The notes under the pieces are model-generated. The model made no database searches. It had not been told where the DNA came from and saw nothing but the letters and a program-made list of their open reading frames with translations. A stretch of DNA of 64,000 nt, taken from positions 124,001 to 188,000 of the forward strand of contig NZ_CCEJ010000004.1 in the NCBI RefSeq assembly GCF_000750955.1, written 5' to 3'. Made by a program: the position numbers and the translations under genes. Below are positions 55,417-63,845 of this stretch, one piece after another (position 1 is the first letter of the stretch; each line of letters starts with the position of its first letter). Source of the DNA: Criblamydia sequanensis CRIB-18. Its GTDB lineage: Bacteria > Chlamydiota > Chlamydiia > Chlamydiales > Criblamydiaceae.

Positions 55417-57045
55417 TCAATCCTCCCTGGCCACATAAAGAATGTTGCCATCCACTTTTTCAATGACTATGGACTCCCCTTTTTCAATATATGCTCCGGT
55501 TGTCATGGCATCATAAATTTCTTCGCCTATCTGAATTTTGCCGGCAGGCCTTAATGTCGATAGAACTTTTCCTCGCTCTCCCAATTTTGGAAGGTGCAGA
55601 GGATCGATTCCGGCAAAATACCCATTTTTAGCGTCTTGCTCATGACCTTGTAAGACAAACTTGCTAACGCCCATAAGACGAGGGGTAATAAATCGGCTGA
55701 TCAGTGCAATAATGGCAATGCTTGCGATAAGCGTGGCTGAGAAAAGTCCAAGCTTGCTCATTACAGCTTCCCCGGCCGCATTAAAGGTATTCGTGTCAAA
55801 TTCATAGTCGACTCCACCAATGCCGGGTAGCAATAGTCCAAGAAGTCCGCCAAGAAAAAATAAAGCTCCGATAAAGGCTAGAAGCCCTCCTGTTGGAAGC
55901 AGCGCAAATTCAAGGATAAAGAGAATAATTCCGGCTACTAATAAAATCAGTTCAAGCGAGGAGGCGATTTCTAAAGAAAAGCTTGAGAGAATGATTAATA
56001 TGAGGCAAGTTAAAGCAAGTGTTCCTGGCAAGCCAAAACCGGGTGTTGTAAATTCCAAATAGAAGCCGACAATAAGTCCAAGCATTAGTAAAGAGGCGAC
56101 CATAGGACTTGCAAGGATATAGAAAAATTGGGTTTTCCAATCCATTTTGTAAGCATGGATAAAGGCGTTTGGAATTTCTTTAAAAAAGGGCGCTTCACTT
56201 AATAGCTCTTTTGAAAAAGCCCATACCCCGGCCTTTTTTTCTTCTTCTGTAATTTCATTAAGCTTTCGGCTTTTTAAAACAATATCTGCCACGCCAAAGC
56301 GAAACATCTCTTCTGCCGACAGGGTTAATAGTTTCCCTTTTGCAGAAATAATTTTATCTTTGTCAGCGCCTGTTTTAATAATTTCATCTTCGCTATCTAG
56401 TCGAATCACTTTCCCGCCACGCAGGACTAAAATCAAATCCTTATCCACCATAGCTTCGGCAATATCAGCATTTCTGCCAAAAAATCTGGCGCGATTGGCA
56501 AAATCTGTTCGTATGGCAGAATTGACTTTCTCGGAAGCGGACTTCATCTCCCCTGACTCTCCAACAAGAACAGGTTCTGCAGCCCCCATGCTTGCATCTT
56601 CTGTTGCCACAATAAAACGGCAGGAATACGCAATTAAAGCGCCTGCAGAGATGGCCCAGTTATCAATATAGGCAACAGTTGGTATTCCTAGCTGCACGTC
56701 TAGCTCTTTTAATGCGTCTCCTATCTTTTGGGACGCAAAAACTTCACCGCCAGGGGTGTTTAACTTCAAAAGAATAAAATCAGGCTTATTTTTCTTATAA
56801 AAATCTATGGCGGATTTTACATAAAGCCATGTGGCTTGACTAATCGAGCTTGATCGATCGGCAATTTCTATATAACCGATTCGATTATTGCCTTCTTGAA
56901 TTAGAATATGCTCTTGAAGCTGTTTTACTAAGCCGTCTTGAATTAAAAAAGAATCCTTAGGATTTATTGAAATTTCAGAGAAAGCCAAGTTCCCAAAGCT
57001 TGAGAATAAAATAACAAAGAGAATATGAACTAAAGGCTTTATCAT
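55417..57045 (-). CDS. NfeD-family membrane serine protease (ClpP-class), long form
   Basis: 542 residues. A signal peptide (LVHILFVILFSSFGNLAFS) leads to a ClpP/SppA-like domain: KLNTPGGEVFASQKIGDAL, catalytic-type Ser and Lys in AYIDNWAISAGALIAYSC and the following helix, and EDASMGAAEPVLVG. Then come about five membrane spans (residues 310-455) and a C-terminal OB-fold (GERGKVLSTLRPAGKIQIG, IEKGESIVIEKVDGNILYV). In relatives it cleaves stomatin/flotillin partners, which fits the floA gene downstream. Membrane-bound, active domain outside the cytoplasm. Confidence 0.9.
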   Translation of the reverse strand: MIKPLVHILFVILFSSFGNLAFSEISINPKDSFLIQDGLVKQLQEHILIQEGNNRIGYIEIADRSSSISQATWLYVKSAIDFYKKNKPDFILLKLNTPGGEVFASQKIGDALKELDVQLGIPTVAYIDNWAISAGALIAYSCRFIVATEDASMGAAEPVLVGESGEMKSASEKVNSAIRTDFANRARFFGRNADIAEAMVDKDLILVLRGGKVIRLDSEDEIIKTGADKDKIISAKGKLLTLSAEEMFRFGVADIVLKSRKLNEITEEEKKAGVWAFSKELLSEAPFFKEIPNAFIHAYKMDWKTQFFYILASPMVASLLMLGLIVGFYLEFTTPGFGLPGTLALTCLILIILSSFSLEIASSLELILLVAGIILFILEFALLPTGGLLAFIGALFFLGGLLGLLLPGIGGVDYEFDTNTFNAAGEAVMSKLGLFSATLIASIAIIALISRFITPRLMGVSKFVLQGHEQDAKNGYFAGIDPLHLPKLGERGKVLSTLRPAGKIQIGEEIYDAMTTGAYIEKGESIVIEKVDGNILYVARED

Positions 57046-57270
57046 TTGAAATATTCTTGCAATTCAAAAAACTTGAGGTTACAAACGGTTCTTGCCCAAA
57101 ATTTTAAAAGATCAAACTATTAAACATCATACCACCCTATTAGTAAGCAGTTTATGAGAAAAAAGCAATCAATTTTTAAAAGAGCTAGAAAGACTTATTA
57201 ATAACATAAACGTTAAATGAAATCTAATATATAAAAAAAGAGGAAAGAAGTCTTTTCTAAAATAAATGCA

Positions 57271-57298
57271 AAGAGCCAAGAAAATTATCTTGGCTCTT
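57271..57298 (-). terminator. Terminator of hemL
   Basis: 10-base perfect arms (AAGAGCCAAG and its complement) with an 8-base loop, just past the hemL stop, followed on the minus strand by TTTGCATTTATTTT. Confidence 0.75.
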
Positions 57299-57305
57299 AC
57301 CTAAT

Positions 57306-58646
57306 TTAAGACATCATTTCTGCACAGCAAGCCATTTCTTGATTAAGGGCATCTTCTTTCCAAAGATTAAGAAATTCCAATATAACTTCTCTTGTATAGA
57401 CTAACTGCTCATCACTATGTGCCATGGAAATAAAAGAAGCTTCTTGTTGAGCCGGCGAAATTAAGATTTTTTTATCGACCAAAAATTTAAAAAATTTTTG
57501 AAAAGCCGGACCATCTAAAGATTGAATATCATCGAAGGACTCCACCTTTTTATTTCCAAAAAAAAGGGTCATCATGGAGCCTTGCCTATTTAAGCAGGCG
57601 TTAAGATTGTTATCTTTAATGTATTGAATGATAGGCAGAGTTAATAAATCTGTTTTTCTTTCAAGCTCCTCATAAAAATGATCGGCTTCCGTCAAGGAAA
57701 GAGCTGCATAGCCGGCTTCCATCGCCACAGGATTTCCGGACAATGTCCCCGCTTGATAAACTTCTCCATTCGGAGCCAAATGGTTCATGATATCTTCTCT
57801 TCCGCCAAAAGCTGCCGCTGGAAACCCGCCTCCTATTATTTTGCCAAAGCAAGTTAAATCAGGCTTTTCCGGATAAAGGGATTGAGCCCCTCTAAAACTA
57901 ACCCTAAAGCCTGTTATGACCTCGTCAAAAATCAAAAGAGTGCCGTTTTTTTCAGTTTCTTCCCTGAGCATTGCCATAAATTCATGGCTTGTCGGGATAA
58001 CACCCATATTTCCTGCGATGGGCTCTAAAATAATACAAGCTATTTGTTTTCCCTTCTCTCTTAAAAAAGCTCTCACAGCTTCAGTATGGTTAAATGGAAG
58101 AACATAGGTATGCCGGATAAAATCTTGCGGAATCCCTTTTGAGGTTGCTGTTTGATTAACATCCAATACAAAAGAGCCTGCCTGGACAAGTAAATAGTCT
58201 GAATGTCCATGATAATGACCCTTGAATTTGATGATGCCATCCCTGCCGGTAAAACCCCTCGCTAATCGAATAGCGCTCATAGTAGCTTCTGTTCCAGAGG
58301 AGACGAAACGAATTTTATCAATTGAGGGGATTCGATCCCGAATTTTTCTTGCCAGTTTTTCTTCAATAGCCGTAGTCATCCCAAAACTTGATCCGGCTTG
58401 AAGCTGCTTAGTGGCCGATTCAACAATCACCGGATGGGCATGTCCATGGATAAGCGATCCCCAAGAGCTGCAATAATCAATATAGCTTTCTTCTTCCTCA
58501 TCATAAAGAAGAGCCCCTTCTCCTCTTTTAGCGATGATCGGAGGTGTTAATAATCCCCTAAAAGCTCTTCCGGGTGAATTCACCCCGCCAGGGATGACCT
58601 CTTTTAATTTTTCGAATACCATTTCACTTCTATTTCTCTTATCCAT
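57306..58646 (-). CDS. hemL: Glutamate-1-semialdehyde 2,1-aminomutase
   Basis: 446 residues. PLP enzyme making 5-aminolevulinate for haem (C5 pathway). Motifs: VIPGGVNSPGRAFRG, DYCSSWGSLIHGHAHP, FVSSGTEATMSAIRLARG, LLIFDEVITGFRV and the PLP lysine in TCFGKIIGGGFPAAAFGG. The C-terminus has a short extra tail ending in EMACCAEMMS. Monocistronic with its own terminator, divergent from smpB. Confidence 0.96.
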   Translation of the reverse strand: MDKRNRSEMVFEKLKEVIPGGVNSPGRAFRGLLTPPIIAKRGEGALLYDEEEESYIDYCSSWGSLIHGHAHPVIVESATKQLQAGSSFGMTTAIEEKLARKIRDRIPSIDKIRFVSSGTEATMSAIRLARGFTGRDGIIKFKGHYHGHSDYLLVQAGSFVLDVNQTATSKGIPQDFIRHTYVLPFNHTEAVRAFLREKGKQIACIILEPIAGNMGVIPTSHEFMAMLREETEKNGTLLIFDEVITGFRVSFRGAQSLYPEKPDLTCFGKIIGGGFPAAAFGGREDIMNHLAPNGEVYQAGTLSGNPVAMEAGYAALSLTEADHFYEELERKTDLLTLPIIQYIKDNNLNACLNRQGSMMTLFFGNKKVESFDDIQSLDGPAFQKFFKFLVDKKILISPAQQEASFISMAHSDEQLVYTREVILEFLNLWKEDALNQEMACCAEMMS

Positions 58647-58815
58647 AACTTCAAAACCTTATAATAGTAGGGAAGGTGGCATTTTACCGATCACTTGTGC
58701 TATAGCGCAATTGAAAAAGCAAATAAGCATTTCTTTGAAATGAATTTTATTTTAAAATAGGCTTCTTTCAAATTCGCTTGGATTAGAAAAATGAATTCTT
58801 GCTTGTGAAAATTTT

Positions 58816-58844
58816 TTGAAAATTTGAAAACATATGATTATAAA
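58816..58844 (+). promoter_or_regulatory. Promoter of smpB
   Basis: TTGAAA, a 17-base spacer and TATAAA, about 119 bases before the chosen smpB start. It lies in the 316-base hemL-smpB gap, where I see nothing else. Confidence 0.55.
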
Positions 58845-58962
58845 TCTAGCAAAAAAGATATCAAAAAGAACTTTTTAAAAAAATCGAATGGAGCTTCCGA
58901 AAGAATTCTAATCATTTAGGTTGGAAAACTATTTTACTTTTACTTTAGCTAAGATTGCACCT

Positions 58963-59424
58963 ATGAAAAAAAACGCTTCTTCTGAAATTGTTAAAAACCG
59001 TAAGGCCTTTCATGATTATGAAATCTTAGAGAGCTTTGAAGCGGGCCTCGTTTTATCCGGAACTGAAATTAAATCCATTCGTAATAATGGAGCAAGCCTT
59101 CAAGAAGCCTATGTCCAACCTTTAAAAGGCGAGCTTTGGCTTATTGGCTCGCACATTGCCCCTTATTCTCACGGTAATATCCACAACCACGAGGAGAGAC
59201 GGGACAGGAAATTGCTGATGCATAGAAGGGAAATTTTAAAGCTTAAGCAAGCTGCCCAAGAAAAAGGGCTGACTCTTATCCCCCTTGCTTTATATTTTAA
59301 AAAAGGGGTCGTTAAGCTAAGTTTAGGCCTTTGTAAAGGCAAAAAAAACTTTGACAAACGAGAATCGATTAAAGAGCGGGACGAAAAAAGACGGATGGAT
59401 GCAGCCAAAAAAATGCATGAATAA
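58963..59424 (+). CDS. smpB: SsrA (tmRNA)-binding protein SmpB
   Basis: 153 residues from the ATG at 58963, the usual size; a TTG at 58921 would add 14 unusual residues. It binds tmRNA and rescues stalled ribosomes. Matches: NRKAFHDYEILESFEAGLVL, SGTEIKSIRNNGASLQEAYV, PYSHGNIHNHEERRDRKLLM and the basic tail KKNFDKRESIKERDEKR. The tmRNA gene itself was not seen in the window. rlmH follows 54 bases later. Confidence 0.95.
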   Translation: MKKNASSEIVKNRKAFHDYEILESFEAGLVLSGTEIKSIRNNGASLQEAYVQPLKGELWLIGSHIAPYSHGNIHNHEERRDRKLLMHRREILKLKQAAQEKGLTLIPLALYFKKGVVKLSLGLCKGKKNFDKRESIKERDEKRRMDAAKKMHE

Positions 59425-59478
59425 AAATTTCTTGCATCCCTTATCTCCCCCTTAGGAGTTTTCAGGAACAAACCCCTT

Positions 59479-59901
59479 ATGTTAAAAATAAAAATATTAT
59501 CAATCGGAAAGACCAAAGAAACTTGGCTCGAAGAAGCCTTATCTCTTTATTTTAAAAGGCTGGAAAGTCAGGTAATTATCGAAACAGAGTGGTTAAAAAA
59601 CGATGACCTTCTTGAAAAAGCTGTTTTAAAAGAAAAATTCGCTATTGCGTTAGACTCTACGGGTCCCTCTATGAAAAGCGAAGAGTTCGCTTCATTTTTA
59701 AAAAAAGGATTTGAGGAAGGCGGAAGCCGCATCGCTTTTGTGATAGGCGGAGCGACAGGCCTTCCTCTATGCATAAAGAATAAATACCCACTATTAAGCC
59801 TTTCCTCTCTAACGCTCACTCACCAAATGGTGCGTCTTCTTCTTGTGGAGCAGATATACCGCTCCTTTGAAATATGGAAAGGATCCGGCTATCACAAATA
59901 A
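59479..59901 (+). CDS. rlmH: 23S rRNA pseudouridine-1915 N3-methyltransferase
   Basis: 140 residues against about 155 for E. coli. A small SPOUT methyltransferase acting on helix 69 of 23S rRNA in 70S ribosomes. Diagnostic: ALDSTGPSMKSEEFASFL, IAFVIGGATGLP and the C-terminal LTLTHQMVRLLLVEQIYRSFEIWKGSGYHK region, which ends at the family's Y-H-K/H. Probably cotranscribed with smpB. Confidence 0.94.
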   Translation: MLKIKILSIGKTKETWLEEALSLYFKRLESQVIIETEWLKNDDLLEKAVLKEKFAIALDSTGPSMKSEEFASFLKKGFEEGGSRIAFVIGGATGLPLCIKNKYPLLSLSSLTLTHQMVRLLLVEQIYRSFEIWKGSGYHK

Positions 59902-59951
59902 TCCTTTAATCCTTTAAAGCTTAGGGGTGGATTTGGTCTCAAGTCAACGGT

Positions 59952-60446
59952 TTAAGCGGCCAAGCTCTCTTTAACTTTTTTAGCTCCCCTAAAAAAGAAA
60001 GAGGCTCCATTAATCAAAGCGGCTCCAATTGCAGTATCTATAAAGCCTCTAAGATCTATAGGCATTCCTGTGAGGTTGATAAGCATTCCAATCCCACCCA
60101 TCACCAAAATTAAAATAATTGTTTTCTTTTCAAAAGCGGCGCTTAGAGGAGCCGGATTTTCTTTGGAAACAATATTTTGAATCACTCTATTCGCTGTCTT
60201 CGATAAAATGACTCTCGCTTTTAAATAGCCAACCAGTAGCGCGCCTAAAAGAAACATAATCGCCATTTCCTGCGCCCTTTGAGGATCGAGAGTAAAATTT
60301 TTAATAATCAAGGTCTCTTTCAAAGCGTCCAACGTTTTTGTAGACGTTATAAGAAAATTAATACCTTTTGAAAAAAGCCAGAATCCCATTGCGAACCAAA
60401 CAAGGCCGGATATAACTATTAAAGTGGGCTGTTTTAATTTAGGCAT
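59952..60446 (-). CDS. Membrane protein with about three spans, unknown function
   Basis: 164 residues. Hydrophobic segments near 9-33 (LIVISGLVWFAMGFWLFSKG), 65-80 (MAIMFLLGALLVGYL) and 110-152 (TIILILVMGGIGMLINLTG, FIDTAIGAALINGASFF). AAAGGAG precedes the ATG. It has its own promoter with a perfect TATAAT. I recognise no family. Confidence 0.75.
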   Translation of the reverse strand: MPKLKQPTLIVISGLVWFAMGFWLFSKGINFLITSTKTLDALKETLIIKNFTLDPQRAQEMAIMFLLGALLVGYLKARVILSKTANRVIQNIVSKENPAPLSAAFEKKTIILILVMGGIGMLINLTGMPIDLRGFIDTAIGAALINGASFFFRGAKKVKESLAA

Positions 60447-60476
60447 CTTTTAAACTCCTTTGATTCAAAAAAAAAG

Positions 60477-60504
60477 ATTATACCCAAGGTTGTCGTTACA
60501 ACAA
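60477..60504 (-). promoter_or_regulatory. Promoter of the three-span membrane protein gene
   Basis: TTGTTG, a 16-base spacer and a perfect TATAAT on the minus strand, about 31 bases before the ATG at 60446. Confidence 0.55.
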
Positions 60505-60857
60505 ATAAGAAAATGTTAAAAAGGAATTTAATCTTTGCTTCTCTTTAAATAATCTTAGACTTCAAACCTTATTTTTCTTAAAATCTTACTTTTGTCTTTT
60601 TTACGATGTAATAGAGAGACTAAGCCTCACAATCTTGCTGAAAATGTCATTTTCACGGGAAGAGGTATTTTCGGATTCATTTTTTAAATTTTTTCGTTAA
60701 TCTTAAAAGCTTGAAAGGGGTGCTCCTATTAAAAAGAAACTTAGGAGTGGATACCACCTGCAAGGTTACTGTTGTGAAAAAATTATGAGGGGCGTGTCAT
60801 TCTCCGAATAAAAAAGGAACCTTTATAAAAAAAAAACCTTCAGTGCAAAGATTTTTG
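60505..60857. other. Intergenic stretch without recognised content
   Basis: Core of the 498-base divergent gap between the three-span membrane protein and the PIN/TRAM gene. It is AT-rich with several A and T runs. I checked for tmRNA, SRP RNA and tRNA landmarks and saw none. A small RNA cannot be excluded. Confidence 0.4.
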
Positions 60858-60886
60858 TTGTCAATTCAAACTCACATTCTTACACT
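60858..60886 (+). promoter_or_regulatory. Promoter of the PIN/TRAM-acpS operon
   Basis: TTGTCA, a 17-base spacer and TACACT, 59 bases before the ATG at 60945. Confidence 0.55.
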
Positions 60887-60944
60887 GACCTCTTTTAAAA
60901 AAACCTCAGTTTAGTGAAAGGTTTTAAGTTTAACATTTAAGGTA

Positions 60945-62063
60945 ATGACTAACATGGATATTTCGATCTCTTTTATTCGAAGCGCATTTGCTTTTCTAGC
61001 AGTGATTTTAGCGATTAATTTTACAAGTGTGCTTTTTAAGGATAATTCTTTAGTTTTAAATTTATTGATGGGATCAGCCGGGGGGTTATTTTTAGCAATC
61101 ATCCTCATCTCATCAGAAAAGTATGTGAAAAAGTTTAATTTAAGAACTTTCAACACTCTGATCATAGGCCTTTTTTTAGGTTTTCTACTGGCAAAAGCTG
61201 TTTCTTTAATATTAGAAAATATGACCTCATTTGCTCCTTTTTCTTACGGAGGAGATGTAAAAAATCTAATTCAAGCCGTAATTTATCTTTTTTGTGTTTT
61301 TGTGGCGGTCATTATGACTGCAAGAGCTGCAGAAGAAGCCTATGTTTGCATCCCATTTGTTAAATTTAGCCCTCATAGTTTGCAAAAAAAAGACTTATTG
61401 CTGGACAACGCCATTTTACAAGACGCGAGGTTAATAGATGTTGCAGCCTCAGGTTTATTAGACCACCACCTTGTTCTTCCAAGATATATTCTCGCTGAAC
61501 TTTATGCTCAGCTCGAAAAAGGGGACGAATCTGCAAAAGCAAGATCAAAAAGAGCTTTAGAAGTCGTTAAAAAGCTTGAAAGCATCCCGACTTTAGGGCT
61601 TCGGTACAGCAGTACGGATTTCCCTGAAATCAAAGACCCTCTTGAGAAATTAATTAAACTTGCTCGTTTTCTCGATGCTAACCTTTTAACCTCAGATATC
61701 AGCCAAATCCAGCAATCCAATGTCGAAGATATTAGAGTTATTAAATTTCAAAATCTTTGCAATGCCTTAAAGCCCCTTTCTCAATCGGGGGAATATATTA
61801 ATATTAAAATACAGAGATACGGAAAAGAGCCAAGGCAAGGGGTCGGTTATTTAGATGATGGCACAATGGTGGTTGTAAATGGCGGAGCCGAGTTTATAGG
61901 TGAAGTGATTAAAGCCCAGGTTTTATCTGTAAAGCATACTTCTTCCGGAAGAATGATCTTTAGCAATGCCTCGCAGGAAAATTTATACGGAGATGAAGAA
62001 CTTTCCCTAGACGAAGAAGGTTTAGAAACGCATCCGCATCCCAAAAATTACTTTGCGGTGTAG
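60945..62063 (+). CDS. YacL-like membrane protein with PIN and TRAM domains
   Basis: 372 residues. Four N-terminal spans (SFIRSAFAFLAVILAINFTSV to LIQAVIYLFCVFVAVIM), then a PIN nuclease-like domain (LLLDNAILQDARLIDVAASG, VLPRYILAELYAQLEKGDE, ANLLTSDISQIQQ) and a C-terminal TRAM RNA-binding domain (GKEPRQGVGYLDDGTMVVV). This order is that of the PilT/YacL family, suggesting a membrane-held RNase. The first PIN acidic site reads LDNAILQDARL where relatives have D-T-S-x-x-I-D-G-R, so activity is not certain. Its stop codon touches the acpS ATG. Confidence 0.88.
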   Translation: MTNMDISISFIRSAFAFLAVILAINFTSVLFKDNSLVLNLLMGSAGGLFLAIILISSEKYVKKFNLRTFNTLIIGLFLGFLLAKAVSLILENMTSFAPFSYGGDVKNLIQAVIYLFCVFVAVIMTARAAEEAYVCIPFVKFSPHSLQKKDLLLDNAILQDARLIDVAASGLLDHHLVLPRYILAELYAQLEKGDESAKARSKRALEVVKKLESIPTLGLRYSSTDFPEIKDPLEKLIKLARFLDANLLTSDISQIQQSNVEDIRVIKFQNLCNALKPLSQSGEYINIKIQRYGKEPRQGVGYLDDGTMVVVNGGAEFIGEVIKAQVLSVKHTSSGRMIFSNASQENLYGDEELSLDEEGLETHPHPKNYFAV

Positions 62064-62435
62064 ATGATTATTGGAATTGGAACAGACATCATTGAAGTAG
62101 AAAGGATTGCTAAAGCCATCGAAAGGCGAGGGCACCCTTTCTTAGATCGTCTTTTTACAAAACAAGAACAAAATTACTGTTTGCAGCATAACATCTCCTC
62201 AAGAAACTTTGCGGGGCGTTTTGCTGCAAAAGAAGCCATAGCAAAGGCTTTTGGAACAGGCATTGGCGGCAAAGTCGGTTGGCTTGATCTTGAAATCGCC
62301 TCTGATGAATTTGGCAAGCCCTATTTAAAAAAATGCGAAAAGCTTGAGTCTTACTTTCAAAACAAAAAACTTTTACTCTCAATAAGCCATTGTAAAGAAT
62401 ACGCTACCGCTGTCGCCATATGGGAAGTGGTCTAA
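62064..62435 (+). CDS. acpS: Holo-[acyl-carrier-protein] synthase
   Basis: 123 residues. Transfers 4'-phosphopantetheine from CoA to the serine of AcpP (encoded at 35850). Motifs IIGIGTDIIEVERI (metal-binding Asp) and FAGRFAAKEAIAKAFGTGIG are diagnostic; the third region is LSISHCKEYATAVAI. The ATG follows the TAG of the PIN/TRAM gene with no gap, so translation is likely coupled. Confidence 0.95.
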   Translation: MIIGIGTDIIEVERIAKAIERRGHPFLDRLFTKQEQNYCLQHNISSRNFAGRFAAKEAIAKAFGTGIGGKVGWLDLEIASDEFGKPYLKKCEKLESYFQNKKLLLSISHCKEYATAVAIWEVV

Positions 62436-62594
62436 TTGCTTTATAGTAAGCATTTTACGTTTTTTGTATACATAACAATTAAAAAAATGTTATTAATTTA
62501 ATTAATAACGCACTGTCCCCTTTCTTTCCTTTTAGATTCCTTACACTTTTGTTTTCTTTTAATTTGTTGTAACAATTCAAATTAGGGAAAAAAG

Positions 62595-62969
62595 ATGAAA
62601 TTTCGAGAACAGAAAAAAAGTTTGCCTTCTGATGATAAAAGCGTTTCCAAGACGAAAAAAGGCTTAGCTTCTGCTAACCCTAAAAAGAAAACCGCTCAAA
62701 TTATCCGGAGAGTTGATCGAAATGAGGGAGACACAAAACCCCAAAAACAAACGAAAGTTCGAAAATCATTAACCACATCCGAGACCAAAAAAGAACCTGA
62801 ACAGAAGTATACTTGGGGCTATGATGATTATGAGGTCGAAGATTCAGGATTTGAACGTTATGGCAGACCCCCTAATAAGTCATTAAAAAGAAACGTAACT
62901 AGAGAGGGCTCGGGTCTCTTTGAATCAGACATTAATTGGAAAGATATCGATCCTAACGAAGAAGATTAA
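62595..62969 (+). CDS. Basic, probably disordered small protein
   Basis: 124 residues, very rich in Lys, Arg, Ser, Thr and Glu, with few hydrophobics. The first 80 residues are strongly basic (SKTKKGLASANPKKKTAQII). The last 40 are acidic and aromatic (YTWGYDDYEVEDSGFERYG). A purine-rich stretch stands before the ATG. It could bind nucleic acid. It shares strand with the YciE-family gene 50 bases downstream. No family recognised. Confidence 0.65.
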   Translation: MKFREQKKSLPSDDKSVSKTKKGLASANPKKKTAQIIRRVDRNEGDTKPQKQTKVRKSLTTSETKKEPEQKYTWGYDDYEVEDSGFERYGRPPNKSLKRNVTREGSGLFESDINWKDIDPNEED

Positions 62970-63019
62970 TTTTAGTAATAGTAAAATAGCCCTTAAGGGC
63001 CTTAAATTGGAGGTTTTTC

Positions 63020-63556
63020 ATGAAAAATTTAGATTTAAATGAGCTCTTTATTGATGAACTTGAAGACATGTTAAGCTGTGAAAATCAAATTGTTCAAGCT
63101 CTTCCAAAAATTATAAAATCTGTTTCTTCCCCTGATCTTAAGCAAGCTTTATCAAAACACTTAAAAGAAACAGAAAACCAAGTGGGAAGACTTGAGAGAA
63201 TTTTCTCGCTTCTTGGATTAAGATCTCAAGAGAAAACTTGCGAAGGAATGGAAGGCATACTTGCTGAAGGAGATGAGCTGATAAAAAATAAAGCAAAGTC
63301 TCCTGTATTGGATGCTGCTATAATTGGTGCTGCACAAAAAGTAGAGCATTATGAAATCTCCTCTTACGGAACATTAAGAAGCTATGCCGAACACCTTGGT
63401 TTTGATGATGAAATCATCGATCTTATCCAAGAAAATTTAGATGAAGAAGGAGCAGCAGACAAAAAACTAACTAAGCTTGCTGAAGGAACCATCTTTACAA
63501 GCGGCGTTAATACAGAAGCTGCAGAAATGGAAAATACGCGAAAATCTAAAAGATAG
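63020..63556 (+). CDS. Ferritin-like DUF892 protein, YciE/YciF family
   Basis: 178 residues, a four-helix ferritin-like bundle. The family opening LNELFIDELEDMLSCENQIVQALP, the HLKETENQVGRLERIF helix, CEGMEGILAEGDEL and AAQKVEHYEISSYGTLRSYAEHLG hold the Glu and His residues that bind a di-metal centre. Members are linked to stress responses. GGAGG precedes the ATG at a normal distance. A good terminator follows. The short tail after residue 165 is polar. Confidence 0.9.
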   Translation: MKNLDLNELFIDELEDMLSCENQIVQALPKIIKSVSSPDLKQALSKHLKETENQVGRLERIFSLLGLRSQEKTCEGMEGILAEGDELIKNKAKSPVLDAAIIGAAQKVEHYEISSYGTLRSYAEHLGFDDEIIDLIQENLDEEGAADKKLTKLAEGTIFTSGVNTEAAEMENTRKSKR

Positions 63557-63567
63557 ACCTTCCTTAA

Positions 63568-63605
63568 AAAAGCTTCAAAATGTTAATTAATATTTTGAAG
63601 CTTTT
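63568..63605 (+). terminator. Terminator of the YciE-family gene
   Basis: 14-base perfect arms (AAAAGCTTCAAAAT and its complement) with a 10-base loop, followed by AATCTTTTT, 12 bases past the stop codon. Confidence 0.75.
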
Positions 63606-63625
63606 AATCTTTTTCGGCGGTACTT

Positions 63626-63781
63626 ATGTTAAGCACAGTTTTAATTATTATTTTAATCCTCCTTCTTCTCGGAGCTATTCCAAGATGGCCCCACAGCAGA
63701 AACTGGGGATATGGACCAAGCGGTGTCCTGGGTCTTGTTTTAATCATTCTGCTTATTTTAGCTTTGCTTGGCAGAATCTGA
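63626..63781 (+). CDS. DUF3309 small membrane protein
   Basis: 51 residues: MLSTVLIIILILLLLGAIP, then WPHSRNWGYGPSG and LGLVLIILLILALLGRI. Two hydrophobic stretches around the conserved RxWPHSRxWGYGPSG core identify the DUF3309 family, found in many bacteria, with no assigned role. GGCGG lies seven bases before the ATG. A longer open frame over the same bases (63580-63798) is a shadow. Genes of this family often sit near YciE-type stress genes, as here. Confidence 0.85.
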   Translation: MLSTVLIIILILLLLGAIPRWPHSRNWGYGPSGVLGLVLIILLILALLGRI

Positions 63782-63791
63782 TGTCTATAAA

Positions 63792-63845
63792 AAGCTAAAG
63801 CAATTCTTCTAATTTTCTGAAATTGATTCTCAATTGTTTTAGCTT
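63792..63845 (+). terminator. Possible terminator of the DUF3309 gene
   Basis: 14-base arms (AAGCTAAAGCAATT and AATTGTTTTAGCTT, one G-T pair) with an internal 26-base loop. It begins 11 bases past the stop codon. The remaining bases to 64000 show no gene I can support. Confidence 0.5.

Noticed and set aside
60447-60944. 498-base gap checked for tmRNA, SRP RNA, RNase P RNA and tRNA
   Set aside because: No conserved landmark of these RNAs seen; two promoters explain part of the gap.
62489-62509. Palindrome GTTATTAA...TTAATAAC
   Set aside because: All A/T in AT-rich intergenic DNA, with no T-run or relation to a gene end; likely chance.
63580-63798. 72-codon open frame on the plus strand
   Set aside because: It overlaps the terminator of the YciE-family gene and is out of register with the DUF3309 gene at 63626, which has a family match and a ribosome site.
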